Of a stretch of 64,000 nucleotides of DNA, positions 36,001 to 43,790 are shown in pieces. This DNA is from Chloroflexi bacterium bin125 (GTDB lineage Bacteria > Chloroflexota > Dehalococcoidia > Bin125), in contig MPNM01000006.1 of assembly GCA_002239025.1 (NCBI GenBank), positions 62,001 to 126,000 on the forward strand. Direction: 5' to 3'. Position numbers and translations under genes: made by a program. The stretch's first letter is position 1, and every line of letters starts with the position of its first letter. Under the pieces are notes generated by a model. That model had not been told where the DNA came from, did not search any database, and saw nothing but the letters and a program-made list of their open reading frames with translations.

Positions 36001-39000
36001 CGGGCCGGCCGAGCGGTCTCAGCGCCACCCCGGGCGACACGAAGGTCGACCTGAGCTGGACTAATCCGTCGGACTCGAGCATCGTCAACTACCAGTACCG
36101 TGTCAGCGACGACAGCGGCATGACCTGGTCTCCGGACTGGACCGACACCGGCACGGCCACCACGACCACGTTGTCGGTGACCGGGCTGAAAAACGACACG
36201 ACCTACACGATCGAACTTCGGGCGGCCCGCAGCGGCCGGCTCTACGGTCCGGCGGCCAGCAGGACCGCCACCCCCAGGCCGACGCCGCCGCTGGCGCCGA
36301 CCAGTTTCACCGCGACCGCCGGCGACCGTGAGGTCGAGTTGGCTTGGGCCGATCCCAGCGACACCCTGATCACCAAGTACCAGTACCGCCAGAAGGTGGG
36401 CACCGGGAACTGGGCCAACTGGACCGACATCTCCGGCGCTGCCACGACCATGCACACGGTGACCGGTTTGACCAACGACACCACCTACTCTTTCCAGGTG
36501 CGGGCCCGGCGCGGCACGGTCACCCACGGCCCAGCCAGCAGCAGCGCCTCCGCGACGCCGCGGCCGACGGCTCCGCCGGCGCCCAGCGGGCTGACAGCCA
36601 CGGCCGGCGATGGCAAGGTCGACTTGAGCTGGACCGATCCGAGCGACAGTCTGATCAGCAAGTACCGGTACCGGGTCAGCGACGACGGCGGCATGACCTG
36701 GGGCAACTGGACGGTGATCTCCACCAGCAGCGCGGCCACCACCATGCACACGGTGACCGGCCTGACCAACGACACCCCCTACAGTTTCGAGCTGCAGGCC
36801 CGCCGCGGCACGGTCACCGTCGGTCCGGCCGCCAGCGCGACGGCGACGCCGCGACCGGCGGCGCCGCCGGCGCCAACCAACCTCCGCGCCGAGGTCGGTG
36901 ACGGTCAGATCACGCTGCGCTGGAACAATCCCAACGACAGCCGGATCAGCGTGTACTCGCACCGCGAGAAAGAGGTCGGCGGCAACTGGAGTCCGAACTG
37001 GACCGATATCCCGATGAGCAACGCCAACACGACTTCCTTCGTGAGCACCGGTCTGACAAACGACGACACCTACCACTTCGAGGTGCGCGCCCGCCGCGGA
37101 ACGGTCACGTACGGCGCGGAAAGCAGCGTGACCGGGACGCCGCGGCCGGACCCGCCGCCGGCACCGAAGGGGCTGAGCGCCGATCCGGGCAACGCGCAGG
37201 TCACGCTCAACTGGACCGACCCCATGGATCCGGACATCCGCGTCTACGAGATCCGCCAGAAGGCCGGCAACGCCGCCTGGACGGCGTGGGCTGACATCTC
37301 CGGGAGCGACAAGGACACCATCACCCACATCGTGTCGAGTCTGGACAACGACACGAGGTACCGGTTCGAGATACGCGCCGTCCGCGGCGCAGTGACGAGC
37401 GGGGACGCGGCCGGCGTGACCGTCACGCCGAAGGCGCCGCCACCGGCGCCGCGCAACCTGCGGGCCACGCCCGCAGCCGGTCAGATCGTCGTGGACTGGA
37501 CCAACCCGAACGACAGCACGATTACGAAGTACGAGTTCCGCCAGAGCACCGACGGCGGAACCAACTGGAACCCTGACTGGGGCGCCATCTCCGGCAGCGG
37601 GTCGGCTACCACGTCGTTGACGCGTACTGGTCTGACCGACGGCACGTACCACGACATCGAGGTGCGAGCGGTGCGCGGCTCAGCCAATGCGGGCACGGCC
37701 GCTGCGATCGGTGCCGAGCCGTTGAGCACGGGTCCCGCGGCTCCCGCCGCGTTGCGAGCCACCGCGGCTGACGGTCAGGTCACCCTCTCCTGGAGCGAGG
37801 GCGGATCGACGGTGGACAGGTACCGCGTCCGCAATCGGCCGAGCGGCGGGTCGTGGTCAGGTTGGACGGTCAAGTCCGGCCGGACCACCACCACGCACAC
37901 CGAGATGGGCTTGACCAACGGCACGGCCGTCCGTTTCGAGGTGGCGGCAGGCACCTCCGCACCTGCGTTCGGACCCGCCAGCAGTATCGAGGCGACGCCG
38001 ACCGAGCGACCGGCCGCTCCGGTCAATCTCGTGCCCTACGCCCGCCCGGCCTACGTCTATCTGACCTGGGACGATCCCAACGACCCGCTAATCACCGAGT
38101 ACCAGTTCCGCCGGAGCACTGACGGCGGAAGCACCTGGAGTCCGAACTGGACCAAGGTCGCCGGCAGCGGCGCGACCACGACCTGGTTCAACTTGGCTAC
38201 CTTGCTCAACGGCACGACCTACACCATCGAGGTCCGAGCGGTCCGGGGCGCCAGGCTCGGCGTCGCTGGCCGGGTGACGGCCACGCCGCGCACACCGCCC
38301 TCGACGCCGGCGGGCTTCACGGCCACATCAGGCGATAACGAGGTAGTGCTGGGCTGGACCAACCCTGGTGACGCCTCGATCAGCAAGTACCAGTCCCGCC
38401 ACCAGGCCGACGGCGAGACCAACTGGACGGACTGGACAGACATCGACGGCAACAGTGCCGCGCACACCGTGACCGGCCTGACCAACGACACGACCTACAC
38501 GTTCCAGCTGCGAGCGGTCAGGGATCGGGACAACGGAGGCTTGGCAGCCAGCGCCACGGCCACGCCGAAGCCGCCGCCGCCGGCCGCGGTCACCGGCCTC
38601 ATGCCCACCACCGGCGCCACCCCCCGCGACGGCGGGATTGCGCTGAGCTGGACCAACCCCGGCGACACGCGGATCAGCAGGTACGAGTACCGGGTGCAGC
38701 GGGACGGCCAGAGCGCCTGGAGGCCGGATTGGACTGAGGTCCCCGGCAGCAGCGATTCCACGGCCTCGTACATCGTCACCGGGTTGCTGAACGACACGAC
38801 CTATACGGTCGAAGTGCGAGCGGTGCGGGGAGCGGACACGGCGGGTGATGCGGACAGTGTGACCATCAAGACGCCCAAGCCTGCGCCCAGGGGTCTCATC
38901 GCCAGGGCGGACAACGGGCAAGTCCACTTGAGCTGGACCGATCCCGGCGACGATGAGATCACCACGTACCAGATCCGCCAGAGCACCAACGATGGCAGCA

Positions 39001-41249
39001 CCTGGACGACCTGGGCTGACATCACCGGCAGCGACAAAGACACCGTCGCCCACACGGTCTCCGGCCTGGCCAATGGCACGGCGGTCACCTTCGAAATCCG
39101 GGCGCACGTGCTCGGTACTCCACCGCAGGAGGGAGTGGCGGCCCAGATCGAGTCGATGCCGATCGACACATCCTCCGTTCCGGCCGCCCCCGAGGAGGCG
39201 CGGGCCACAGCCGGCAACTCCCAGGTGACGTTGATATGGGCCAATCCGCAGGACGAGACGATCACCAAGTACCAGTTCCGCCATCGCCTGATAGCCGGGA
39301 CGCTCGAGGGGGCGATCGGCAACGCGGAGAACTGGGATGATATCCCCGACAGCGACGCAAACACGACCTCGTACACCGTGACCGAACTCGAGAACGGCAA
39401 CGTCTATCAGTTTGATGTACGCGCCGTGTACGACACGGCAGACTTCGGCGCTGTGACCAGCATGATCGCCACGCCCAAGCGCCCCGTGTCGCAGTCCAGC
39501 TCTGGCGGCGGTGGCGGAGGCGGTGGCGGCGGAGGCGCGCGCGCGCAGCCTTCGGAGGAGGAATTCGACTGGAACGTGACCCGCGACATCGAAGCGCTTG
39601 ACGGAGAGAACGACTTCCCCACGGGTCTCTGGTCCGATGGGGTGATGCTCTGGGTCGTTGAGAACGCAACGAGCGGCCCAGACCGGGTCTTCGCCTACGC
39701 ACTGGAGGACGGCGCCCGTCAAGCGGACCTGGAGTTCGAGTTCGAGCGCCGCAACCGCTTCGCCCACGGCATCTGGTCCGACGGCGAAGTCGTCTGGATC
39801 GCCGACGCGGGCCAGGACAAGCTGTTCGCGTACCGGCTCGACTCAGGGGAGCGGCTGGAAGAGCGGGACTACACGCTCAACGAGCGCAACCGCGACCCGC
39901 GCGGGATCTGGTCGGACGGCGAGGTCATCTACGTGCTCGACTCTGGCAAGGACGCGCTGTTCGCCTACGACGTGCAGAGCGGCGAACTGGACGCCGAGTA
40001 TCCGCTCGACCGGCTCAACCGCAGCCCGCGCGGGATCTGGTCGGATGGAGTCACGATCTGGGTCTCCGATGACGGGGCCAAACGGCTCTTGGCCTATCGA
40101 ATCGTTGAGGTCGAGGTCGAAGGCGAGGAGCGCTCACAGGTCCTACAGCGCCACGAAGCCGAAGAGTTCACGTTCCGCTCGCTGCTGAGTTCTGGCAACA
40201 GCGACCCGCGCGGGATCTGGTCGGATGGCGATGTGATGTACGTCGCAGACGACCGTGATGACCGCGTCTACAGCTACAACATGCCCGACGCGATCGACGC
40301 TCGCCTCGCTTCGCTCAGTCTTGGCGACTTCGACCTCGCAGAGTTCTCTCCGCGGCAGCTGAGCTACCAGGTCTCCATCGAGGGGGACATCACACAGACG
40401 ACCGTCGTGGCCGCGCCGGTCTACGAGGCCGCAACAGTCGAAATCGCCCCCGGCGACGCGGACGGCGATCCAGAGAACGGCCACCAGGTCGCGATCGAGG
40501 ATGGGCTGGCGATCAATGTCACGGTGACCTCCGAGGACGACGACCGCACGCAGGTTTACACGGTCGTCTTCGAGCGCGCCAACCGAGCCCCGCTGGGCAG
40601 CGAGATTCCAGCGCTGGAGCTGACGGCCAAGGGTGATCCAGTCGAGTTCAGCCTCAGCGACTACTTCAGCGACCCGGACGGCGATCCGCTCAGCTACACG
40701 CTGGGCGAGCCAACCGACGCCAGTGTGGTCAGCCTGGTCGAATCAGACGGCGTGCTCAGCGTCACACCGCTTGAAGCCGGCGCCACCTCGTTCGCACTGA
40801 GCGCCTCAGACGGCGAGTTGCGTAGTGAACCCGTCGAAGTCGAGATCAGCGTCGAAGCGGTTCCCGTCGTTGCCCAGGCGCCTGAGGTCCGAATCGGCGC
40901 GAGGCGAGTCGTCAATGGGCGAGTCGAGTTCGGCCTCGGAGTGCGAGCTGCGGACGGCGCCTGGCAACCACTGATCTTGCCGCCGCGGCGCTTCCTGCCG
41001 GCGGACGCTGAGCTGGACCGCTGGCTGGTCAGCACCCCCATCGAGGTCGGCCCTGACGATGCGCCACGGACGCTGCGCATCGCCGCTCGACAACTGGCCA
41101 GCGGCAGCGTCGAGTTCGCTCTGCTCGTGCGGCTCGAAGGGGGCGGCTGGAGCGCTCGGCTGCTGCCATTCGCCCGCTTCCTCCATAGCGACGCTGCCCT
41201 GGACCACTGGCTCTACAGCACCCCACTCAGCAGCGCCGAACCGCGGTAA
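27042..41249 (+). CDS. giant fibronectin type III surface protein (about 4,735 residues, true start upstream)
   Basis: Extracellular adhesin-like protein. Layout by position: signal-peptide end (AQPAFG-Q), FN3 (27090-27340), Pro/Glu linker, two Ig-like domains (27430-28020); five ~160-residue repeats with SDRAQAFTTG...GYKLTSVQ (28065-31135), interleaved with two SwmB-like domains (29041-29360, 29824-30130); a PKD-like domain (31140-31420); a cadherin domain (32190-32540); about 24 FN3 domains (32540-39480); an 11-Gly linker (about 39503-39540); a propeller-like region of RGIWSDG repeats (39565-40290); a cadherin-like beta-sandwich and Ig-like domain; and two copies of a C-terminal ~60-residue unit. 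The listed start is a TTG without ribosome site, after the signal core; the functional start is probably GTG 26849, separated by the poly-C tract. No LPXTG motif, so anchoring is unclear. Confidence 0.88.
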   Translation: MAGAQPAFGQDEPQPPAAPGGLHVSTEIGSLDVDVDWDDVDDATRYVVRWRTAEPGGKLNKGEEVSVSRAEITVAGTGAWVVRVQACNDAGCGTPSAEKFEVEPAPEPESTPEPESEPEPVADTENAQAQTELTVSVRASATAPFAGEQVRFSADIDGAPEGEQPTYQWELSYGGDLWFPSGSDPTFSYLPHQPETASVRVSVRYASGVSARSAPLSVTWRVFEPKPQPPTAEGARGAVEQVSVTIRHDETVPRPFQPGKLVALVSNLPDGEQPRYRWEMNLGGDWWVVGSERAFPWSATLKETVRFRVTVFIGSDQAVTSDELALDGTAGKATRDVNAAATSVALIGNSGQTSFGNPQLTSDRAQAFTTGSHSTGYKLTSVQIDFKTNAGAAYASDVKIMNDGGAGPGSTTLGTLTDPASLVAGLNEFTGDVDLAASTTYYVVIDSSVADFDTILDGTSSNDEDSGGAAGWSIGDDGHSRGATSTGAWSSNANSLKIIVNGYEKQAPSVSNTGQTSVASRSLANNLAQAFTTGDHAKGYTLTALGWRLSSVGTAEPSHTVKICPQSGTEPSTSCLGTLENPLSLTVGTNRFTAAGGGIRLDANTTYFMVHELVTAGTGSYAAARTNSDDEDSGAASGWSIGNDFLVDVSGTWHPLTSPLQIYIESDPNIAPAVASAEIDGTKLVLTFDADLDTASGTAAGAFTIKADGTAQTATAITIADRTVTLTVPTVTPGQTVTVSYTKPASSPLKGADDSEVDGFTDQAVTNNTLSIRLVQNTSQADTVNGPLDDDRAQSFTTGSKSLGYRLTSVQLGVDVAGSPSYTATIVRDTGAGPGNLAVATLAKPSSLTVGYENEFTGEVDLLPSTTYFFKVDMSASALAVELKLALVNGEVGEPGWSIGNDHHERLWSSNGAWSAVFQSLKIQVNGYAKAPALDKAEIDGAELVLTYDGNLDTASATAPGAFTISVGGGAAQAATAITIAGKTVTLTVPAVTDQQTVTVTYTKPDDNPLKGSNAEAVAGFTDRPVTNNPSITARALIGNGLQPGAAGLFLDGDRAQAFTTGPNSDGYKLTSIQLGFGTAGSPTDYAVKIMNDGGSGPGTTKLAELVGPTSLTVGLNEFKASGTGIDLAANTTYYILVDLGASDSTFTHTTTTSKSEDTGGANGWSIANSYYKRNVNNSGSWTEFITRILKFVVNGHPKLPATSALIGNNSQGDNSEFGFDADRAQPFTTGTNSTGYRLKNVQLGVKTAGSPTNYKVKVMSDSGSGPGAELATLENPSSLTVGLNSFTGDVDLTPNTTYYIVVDQTDISTAKWKRTASDDEDSGGAAGWSMGDRFWTRSYGSAGAWREAVTSDILKVVVNGYAKPTSSTATADAGEDQTVQTGDPVTLDGSGSATTKAGATLTYTWTQTSGPAVTLSDATAARPTFTAPTYRADYVFSLVVDDGDGISMADTVMVAVRPPINPATAPCQSPDEGAAVDATVISTPTTTAAAVTWGATTTGGAGTADLYFCSPDGTRELVGSAIAAGTTRTKSGLESGTKYWVGALKTTTSDGSVSWSGWTAATTTGSASIVAVQIASTPRWDADEDGEPETYGRGDTIQIDVTYSQDVTVTGALDKVRVRLDVGTDDSDLSNSQEVAKAASHSGTRLRFEYTVKTNDVDSDGVWVQTQNAMSDKIIFLAGGATLKNGANNAKLTKSGLPTSGDPKHKVDHQHFATVPAFPNATETLTIDENSAEGVTVGTVTATDADGDTLYYSLDTTTGDHARFTVGQTGADAGTIKVGPGQNFDFETPPNSYTVTVNVTDRKDSDGNAETPPYTIDDTVVVTINVINVEEPPDAPTVTAVTGASTTSVTVTWTAPSDTGAKAITDYDLRYYEGSAEPTDAADWVEEGETNGHTHTGTATTATITGLAEDTTYQVQVRAEGDGEGAWSTTGSGATLTPPAAPRGLWAQASTTFLILQWSNPGDSTIIRYQTRHSTDGGTTWTGWTNLHGSNASTVWTNLSNLTSGTYYDVELRTVHSIGGSWSASTGGTPSTSGILGPSNLRATAADGQVTLRWTRNSSATRQRVRQRVAGGSWSDTLLGGGAGTHTATGLTNGTTYRFEVQTGQTNSWDKSSTIDVTPTARAVAPGNFTALPGDRSISLSWDNPGDAGITAYQIRVSDDGGATWDPDWADITGSDANTTMHSLSSLTNGTTYTIEVRASRGMIHGAVSSATATPNLPPPAPSGLSSTAGDGLVDLSWTDPGDSSITKYQTRHKAGSGAFNAWADIASSGATTTSHRVTGLTNDTSYTIEVRAVRSGPLYGASSSTTAIPRPTVPAAPASFTATPGDGRVDLAWTDPSNSQITAYQYRYKAGTGSWNPNWTDISGSGATTTMYTVMGLTNDTTYTFEVRAKAGTTIVSDASSATATPRPTAPPAPASFAATAGDGRVTLNWTDPSDTQISRYRYRQSTDGGMNWSSWMVISGSGAATTMHTVTSLTNDTDYSFELQARRGTATWGASGSATATPRPAAPSAPANLSADVGDKQITLRWNNPNDNRITEYRYRQSTDDGVNWSNWTDMGAGAATVSYTVTSLTNDQEYKFEVEARRGTQTYGSASSVTQTPRPPAPPAPAGLTADPGNTTVTLDWTDPSDTLISVYQYRQSTDGGATWNPDWGDISGSDKDTITHALTGLTNDTTYTFEVRSRRGTATTGPASRVTVTPKAPPPAPRGLWARGLDGEVELRWSNPGDSTITKYQLRQSTDDGATWNPDWTDIPDSGANTTMRDVVSLTNTTYYDFELRAVRGTSNAGTSAAIGVEPSNSGLSGPNNLRATASDTQVTLAWDQATLATRYRVRHRASTTTTWESWTTISSGTTTTHTQTGLTNGTTYRFEVQTGQSGSWDRRSAVEATPTERAAAPLNFTALPGNRTIMLSWTDPNDSNITKYEYRYKAGSGNWNPDWTVITGAGATTTMHTLSNLTNGTTYTVELRASRGTVVGAVSSTTATPNLPPGRPSGLSATPGDTKVDLSWTNPSDSSIVNYQYRVSDDSGMTWSPDWTDTGTATTTTLSVTGLKNDTTYTIELRAARSGRLYGPAASRTATPRPTPPLAPTSFTATAGDREVELAWADPSDTLITKYQYRQKVGTGNWANWTDISGAATTMHTVTGLTNDTTYSFQVRARRGTVTHGPASSSASATPRPTAPPAPSGLTATAGDGKVDLSWTDPSDSLISKYRYRVSDDGGMTWGNWTVISTSSAATTMHTVTGLTNDTPYSFELQARRGTVTVGPAASATATPRPAAPPAPTNLRAEVGDGQITLRWNNPNDSRISVYSHREKEVGGNWSPNWTDIPMSNANTTSFVSTGLTNDDTYHFEVRARRGTVTYGAESSVTGTPRPDPPPAPKGLSADPGNAQVTLNWTDPMDPDIRVYEIRQKAGNAAWTAWADISGSDKDTITHIVSSLDNDTRYRFEIRAVRGAVTSGDAAGVTVTPKAPPPAPRNLRATPAAGQIVVDWTNPNDSTITKYEFRQSTDGGTNWNPDWGAISGSGSATTSLTRTGLTDGTYHDIEVRAVRGSANAGTAAAIGAEPLSTGPAAPAALRATAADGQVTLSWSEGGSTVDRYRVRNRPSGGSWSGWTVKSGRTTTTHTEMGLTNGTAVRFEVAAGTSAPAFGPASSIEATPTERPAAPVNLVPYARPAYVYLTWDDPNDPLITEYQFRRSTDGGSTWSPNWTKVAGSGATTTWFNLATLLNGTTYTIEVRAVRGARLGVAGRVTATPRTPPSTPAGFTATSGDNEVVLGWTNPGDASISKYQSRHQADGETNWTDWTDIDGNSAAHTVTGLTNDTTYTFQLRAVRDRDNGGLAASATATPKPPPPAAVTGLMPTTGATPRDGGIALSWTNPGDTRISRYEYRVQRDGQSAWRPDWTEVPGSSDSTASYIVTGLLNDTTYTVEVRAVRGADTAGDADSVTIKTPKPAPRGLIARADNGQVHLSWTDPGDDEITTYQIRQSTNDGSTWTTWADITGSDKDTVAHTVSGLANGTAVTFEIRAHVLGTPPQEGVAAQIESMPIDTSSVPAAPEEARATAGNSQVTLIWANPQDETITKYQFRHRLIAGTLEGAIGNAENWDDIPDSDANTTSYTVTELENGNVYQFDVRAVYDTADFGAVTSMIATPKRPVSQSSSGGGGGGGGGGGARAQPSEEEFDWNVTRDIEALDGENDFPTGLWSDGVMLWVVENATSGPDRVFAYALEDGARQADLEFEFERRNRFAHGIWSDGEVVWIADAGQDKLFAYRLDSGERLEERDYTLNERNRDPRGIWSDGEVIYVLDSGKDALFAYDVQSGELDAEYPLDRLNRSPRGIWSDGVTIWVSDDGAKRLLAYRIVEVEVEGEERSQVLQRHEAEEFTFRSLLSSGNSDPRGIWSDGDVMYVADDRDDRVYSYNMPDAIDARLASLSLGDFDLAEFSPRQLSYQVSIEGDITQTTVVAAPVYEAATVEIAPGDADGDPENGHQVAIEDGLAINVTVTSEDDDRTQVYTVVFERANRAPLGSEIPALELTAKGDPVEFSLSDYFSDPDGDPLSYTLGEPTDASVVSLVESDGVLSVTPLEAGATSFALSASDGELRSEPVEVEISVEAVPVVAQAPEVRIGARRVVNGRVEFGLGVRAADGAWQPLILPPRRFLPADAELDRWLVSTPIEVGPDDAPRTLRIAARQLASGSVEFALLVRLEGGGWSARLLPFARFLHSDAALDHWLYSTPLSSAEPR
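32862..39480 (+). repeat. higher-order repeat: eight-FN3 block present nearly three times
   Basis: Within the giant gene the FN3 domains repeat in blocks of eight. Block starts marked by APRGLWAQA (about 32865), APRGLWARG (about 35154) and APRNLRATP (about 37446) are spaced 2289-2292 bp. Inside each block the order is the same: the GP-NLRATA domain is second, the domain with NFTALPG (or NLVPYA) third, then those ending GLTNDTTY..., and so on. The third block is shortened. This shows segmental duplication of a 763-residue unit rather than random domain growth. Confidence 0.8.
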
Positions 41250-41292
41250 CGATCTACTCCAGCAGCGCCGAACCGCGGTAACGATCTACTCC
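41229..41292 (+). repeat. 32-bp perfect tandem repeat spanning the giant gene's stop codon
   Basis: AGCAGCGCCGAACCGCGGTA plus the next 12 bases (ACGATCTACTCC) occurs twice back to back (41229-41260, 41261-41292). The first copy contains the TAA stop (41247-41249) of the giant gene. The duplication therefore added a second stop-bearing copy without changing the protein. Confidence 0.9.
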
Positions 41293-41376
41293 AGCCGCGC
41301 GGCTAGGCGGGGAGCATCGTTTGAGGCGTTCCGGCCAACTTGCTTAAACGCAGAAGAGACCGCACAGACGCGGAAG

Positions 41377-41412
41377 GAGGAGGTCATCGTCGGAAAGGAC
41401 GATGACCTCCTC
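41377..41412. terminator. bidirectional terminator between convergent genes
   Basis: A perfect 15-bp stem (GAGGAGGTCATCGTC / GACGATGACCTCCTC) around the loop GGAAAG lies between the rightward giant gene and the leftward helicase gene. It can stop transcription from both sides. Flanking runs are only modestly T-rich. Confidence 0.8.
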
Positions 41413-41427
41413 TCTTGGCGCGGGGGA

Positions 41428-43788
41428 CTAGCCTCCTGCGGCTATGAGCCCTGCCTCCTGCTCGCGCTCCAGCGCCCAGTCGAACAGCGAGGGCCCCGAA
41501 GGTCGCGGGTTGCGTCCGCGAGGCTTCGGTCGCTCCGGTTGGTCGGCGAGGAACTCGGTCCAGCTGAACAAGGACTGCTGTTGTTCCTGTTGGCCGTGAT
41601 TGTTCGCGCAGGGGACCAGTTCGACCACTGGCGCAACTTCCCCGTCGCTCGGCAGAGCCGAAACCAGCGTCTCCGGTTCAGGAGCGGGCAGCTGCCAATC
41701 GGCGTCGACTAGCAGTTGCTCGGCCTGGGCGGCGACCTGCTGGGCCTGGGTGAAGATGTCCTCGACCGGTGCGTCGTCGGTCTCGCCCGAGACCAGCTTG
41801 CGGGCCAGGGCCATCATCAGGTCGTCGCCGGTGTCGCCGTAGGCGGCCAGCCCGTCCTCGGGCAGGTCGCCCTCGACCGCGAGCGACGATTGCAGCTTCT
41901 GCGCGACCAACTTAAGCGCGTCGGCCTGCAGCGTCGAGCGGTAGGCCATGAACACGACCTTGACCGGCTGGGTCTGGCCGATCCGCCAGCTGCGGCGCGA
42001 GGCCTGACGCATGGTGTAGACCGAGTAGTCGGTCTCGAACCAGCAGATCGTCGGAAAGGCGATCAGGTCGAGCCCGGTCTGCACCAGCCTGGGGTGACAG
42101 ATGAGGACGTCGATCCCCTCTTTGACCCGCTTCGCGACCCAGGCCTCCCGCTGCTTGGGCTCCACCCGGTCGGCCTTCATCACCGCTGTGCGGAACCCGT
42201 GCCGGCTGAGCAGCGTCTCCAGCCGGCCGGTGATGTCGCGCGTGCCGGTGTGGGTGGCGTAGACCAGGACCCGCCGTCCGGCCAGGCGCTCTCGCGCGAC
42301 CAGGTCGATCAGCTGCTGCTCCTTGGGATAGACGCGCCCCTCGTCGAGCGGCGGCAGTTGCACGATCAGGTCGCCGGTGTCCGGGTCGAACACCGACTCG
42401 CCCCGAGTGCAGCCCTCGGGATAGGCGAGCAGCGCCTGCAGGTAGGTCGAGAGCAGCCGCGCCGAACCGCGCTCGATCGCCTGTAGCAGCGCCCGCTTGA
42501 GGTCGGTAGCGAGGATCCGGTAGGCGGAAGCCTGGGAGAGACCGTGCAGGCCCTCCTCGGTGTCCATGCTCGCGACCTGGATCTGCTCCTCGTAGGCGGG
42601 CAGTCCCGAAGCGACATCGGCCAGCCTGAGGAAGAGCGAGTGGCCGATGATGTGGAACAGCGCCGCCGGCGCCATCCCCGGCCGCTCTTTGACCTGCTTG
42701 CGGTAGTTGCGCCGGCGCGAGACGGTACCGTCCTCGGTCGGGTCGTCGTCGCGGTCGTTCCGCACCCGCTGCTCGAGGAAGCCGTAGCGCTCGACCCACT
42801 TGTGCTCCTCTGAGCGTCCGAACTCGGAGCGGATCTCAGGTGAGAACCGGTAGAGCAGGTGGAACAGTGTCGAGGCGTAGCCGCCCATCAGGGTGCCCGA
42901 CAGCGCCAGCGACTTGCCGCAGGCGTCGGCCAGGATGCCGGCCGAGACGCCCTGGGCCGAACCACGGCCTTTGTGCTCGTGCACCTCGTCCACGATCAAG
43001 AGGTCGAAGTAGCCGCGCATGTGCTGCTTGACGTAGTCGGCCAGGGGGTACTTGCGCGGGCCCTGCCCAGGGGTGCGTCGAGCCATCAGACCGGCGTTGT
43101 AGTCGGTCGTCACGGTCTGTACCGGTCGCGCCTCCGCCGTCCACAGGGGCGTCCCGCACTTCGGGCAGTTGTGACGCTTCTTGTCCAACTGCCTGTGCGG
43201 GACGGGGACGCCTTCCGCGTCCACGATCTGCGCGGTGCAGTCGGGGCAGGCCGGGGTCATCACGAACTGGCCGGCCTCTTCGTCGCGGACGGGCTTGCCG
43301 TCCTCATCTTTGAGCCGGCGCATCCAGTAGGCGGGGCGGAAGCGGTGGCCCAGCTTGGCCCGCGAGTGCGACATGACCACGTACTGCGGGCCGGAGCCCT
43401 CCTGGCGCCGCAGCTGCTCCAGGTCGGTGATCGAGTCGGCGATGCCGGTGCGGACCAGCGGGATCGTGTCCTCGATTTCCCGCCGCCACTTGCCGACCAG
43501 GTGCGGCGGGCAGAGCACGAGCACACGGCGGAAGCCGGCCAGCTGCGCGGCGGCGATGGCGATGAATGTCTTGCCCACGCCCATCTCGCCGACCACGGTG
43601 GTGCCGCGCTGCTCGGTCAGGCTCAGCGCGGCGCCGCGGATCGCGGTCTCCTGGGCGCCCATCGGCCGGCGCTTGAGCTGCGGCATCGAGCGGTCGTCTG
43701 CCGCCGGGCGGTACTTGGGTGGATAACTGTGGACGATCCGTTTGGTGATCGCCTCGCGGTAGGTGTCGATGAACTCTAAGAGGTTCAC
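41428..43788 (-). CDS. SNF2/DEAD-type helicase
   Basis: A 786-residue superfamily 2 helicase. Walker A GEMGVGKT at residues 67-74, motif Ia LVLCPPHLVGKW, a DEVH box (about 267-270), motif III ALSGTLMGG, and the C-terminal lobe ending in the SNF2-type motif VI RRSWRIGQTQPVKV. Between the motor motifs sits a zinc-binding insert (CPDC ... CPKCG). The GTG at 43788 is taken because GAGGAG precedes it. Such helicases occur with DNA methyltransferases on phages and conjugative elements, helping replication or evading host defence; the exact role is unknown. The small gene upstream ends 2 bp before its start. Confidence 0.83.
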   Translation of the reverse strand: MNLLEFIDTYREAITKRIVHSYPPKYRPAADDRSMPQLKRRPMGAQETAIRGAALSLTEQRGTTVVGEMGVGKTFIAIAAAQLAGFRRVLVLCPPHLVGKWRREIEDTIPLVRTGIADSITDLEQLRRQEGSGPQYVVMSHSRAKLGHRFRPAYWMRRLKDEDGKPVRDEEAGQFVMTPACPDCTAQIVDAEGVPVPHRQLDKKRHNCPKCGTPLWTAEARPVQTVTTDYNAGLMARRTPGQGPRKYPLADYVKQHMRGYFDLLIVDEVHEHKGRGSAQGVSAGILADACGKSLALSGTLMGGYASTLFHLLYRFSPEIRSEFGRSEEHKWVERYGFLEQRVRNDRDDDPTEDGTVSRRRNYRKQVKERPGMAPAALFHIIGHSLFLRLADVASGLPAYEEQIQVASMDTEEGLHGLSQASAYRILATDLKRALLQAIERGSARLLSTYLQALLAYPEGCTRGESVFDPDTGDLIVQLPPLDEGRVYPKEQQLIDLVARERLAGRRVLVYATHTGTRDITGRLETLLSRHGFRTAVMKADRVEPKQREAWVAKRVKEGIDVLICHPRLVQTGLDLIAFPTICWFETDYSVYTMRQASRRSWRIGQTQPVKVVFMAYRSTLQADALKLVAQKLQSSLAVEGDLPEDGLAAYGDTGDDLMMALARKLVSGETDDAPVEDIFTQAQQVAAQAEQLLVDADWQLPAPEPETLVSALPSDGEVAPVVELVPCANNHGQQEQQQSLFSWTEFLADQPERPKPRGRNPRPSGPSLFDWALEREQEAGLIAAGG

Positions 43789-43790
43789 GG

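Noticed and set aside
31488-39767. Several long minus-strand open frames (489-660 residues) inside the giant gene
   Set aside because: Their repetitive Val/Gly/Arg-rich translations mirror the FN3 repeats on the other strand; no starts with ribosome sites.
42859-43779. A 306-residue plus-strand frame inside the helicase gene
   Set aside because: Antisense shadow; His/Leu/Val-rich composition and no recognisable motif, whereas the minus-strand helicase has all expected motifs.
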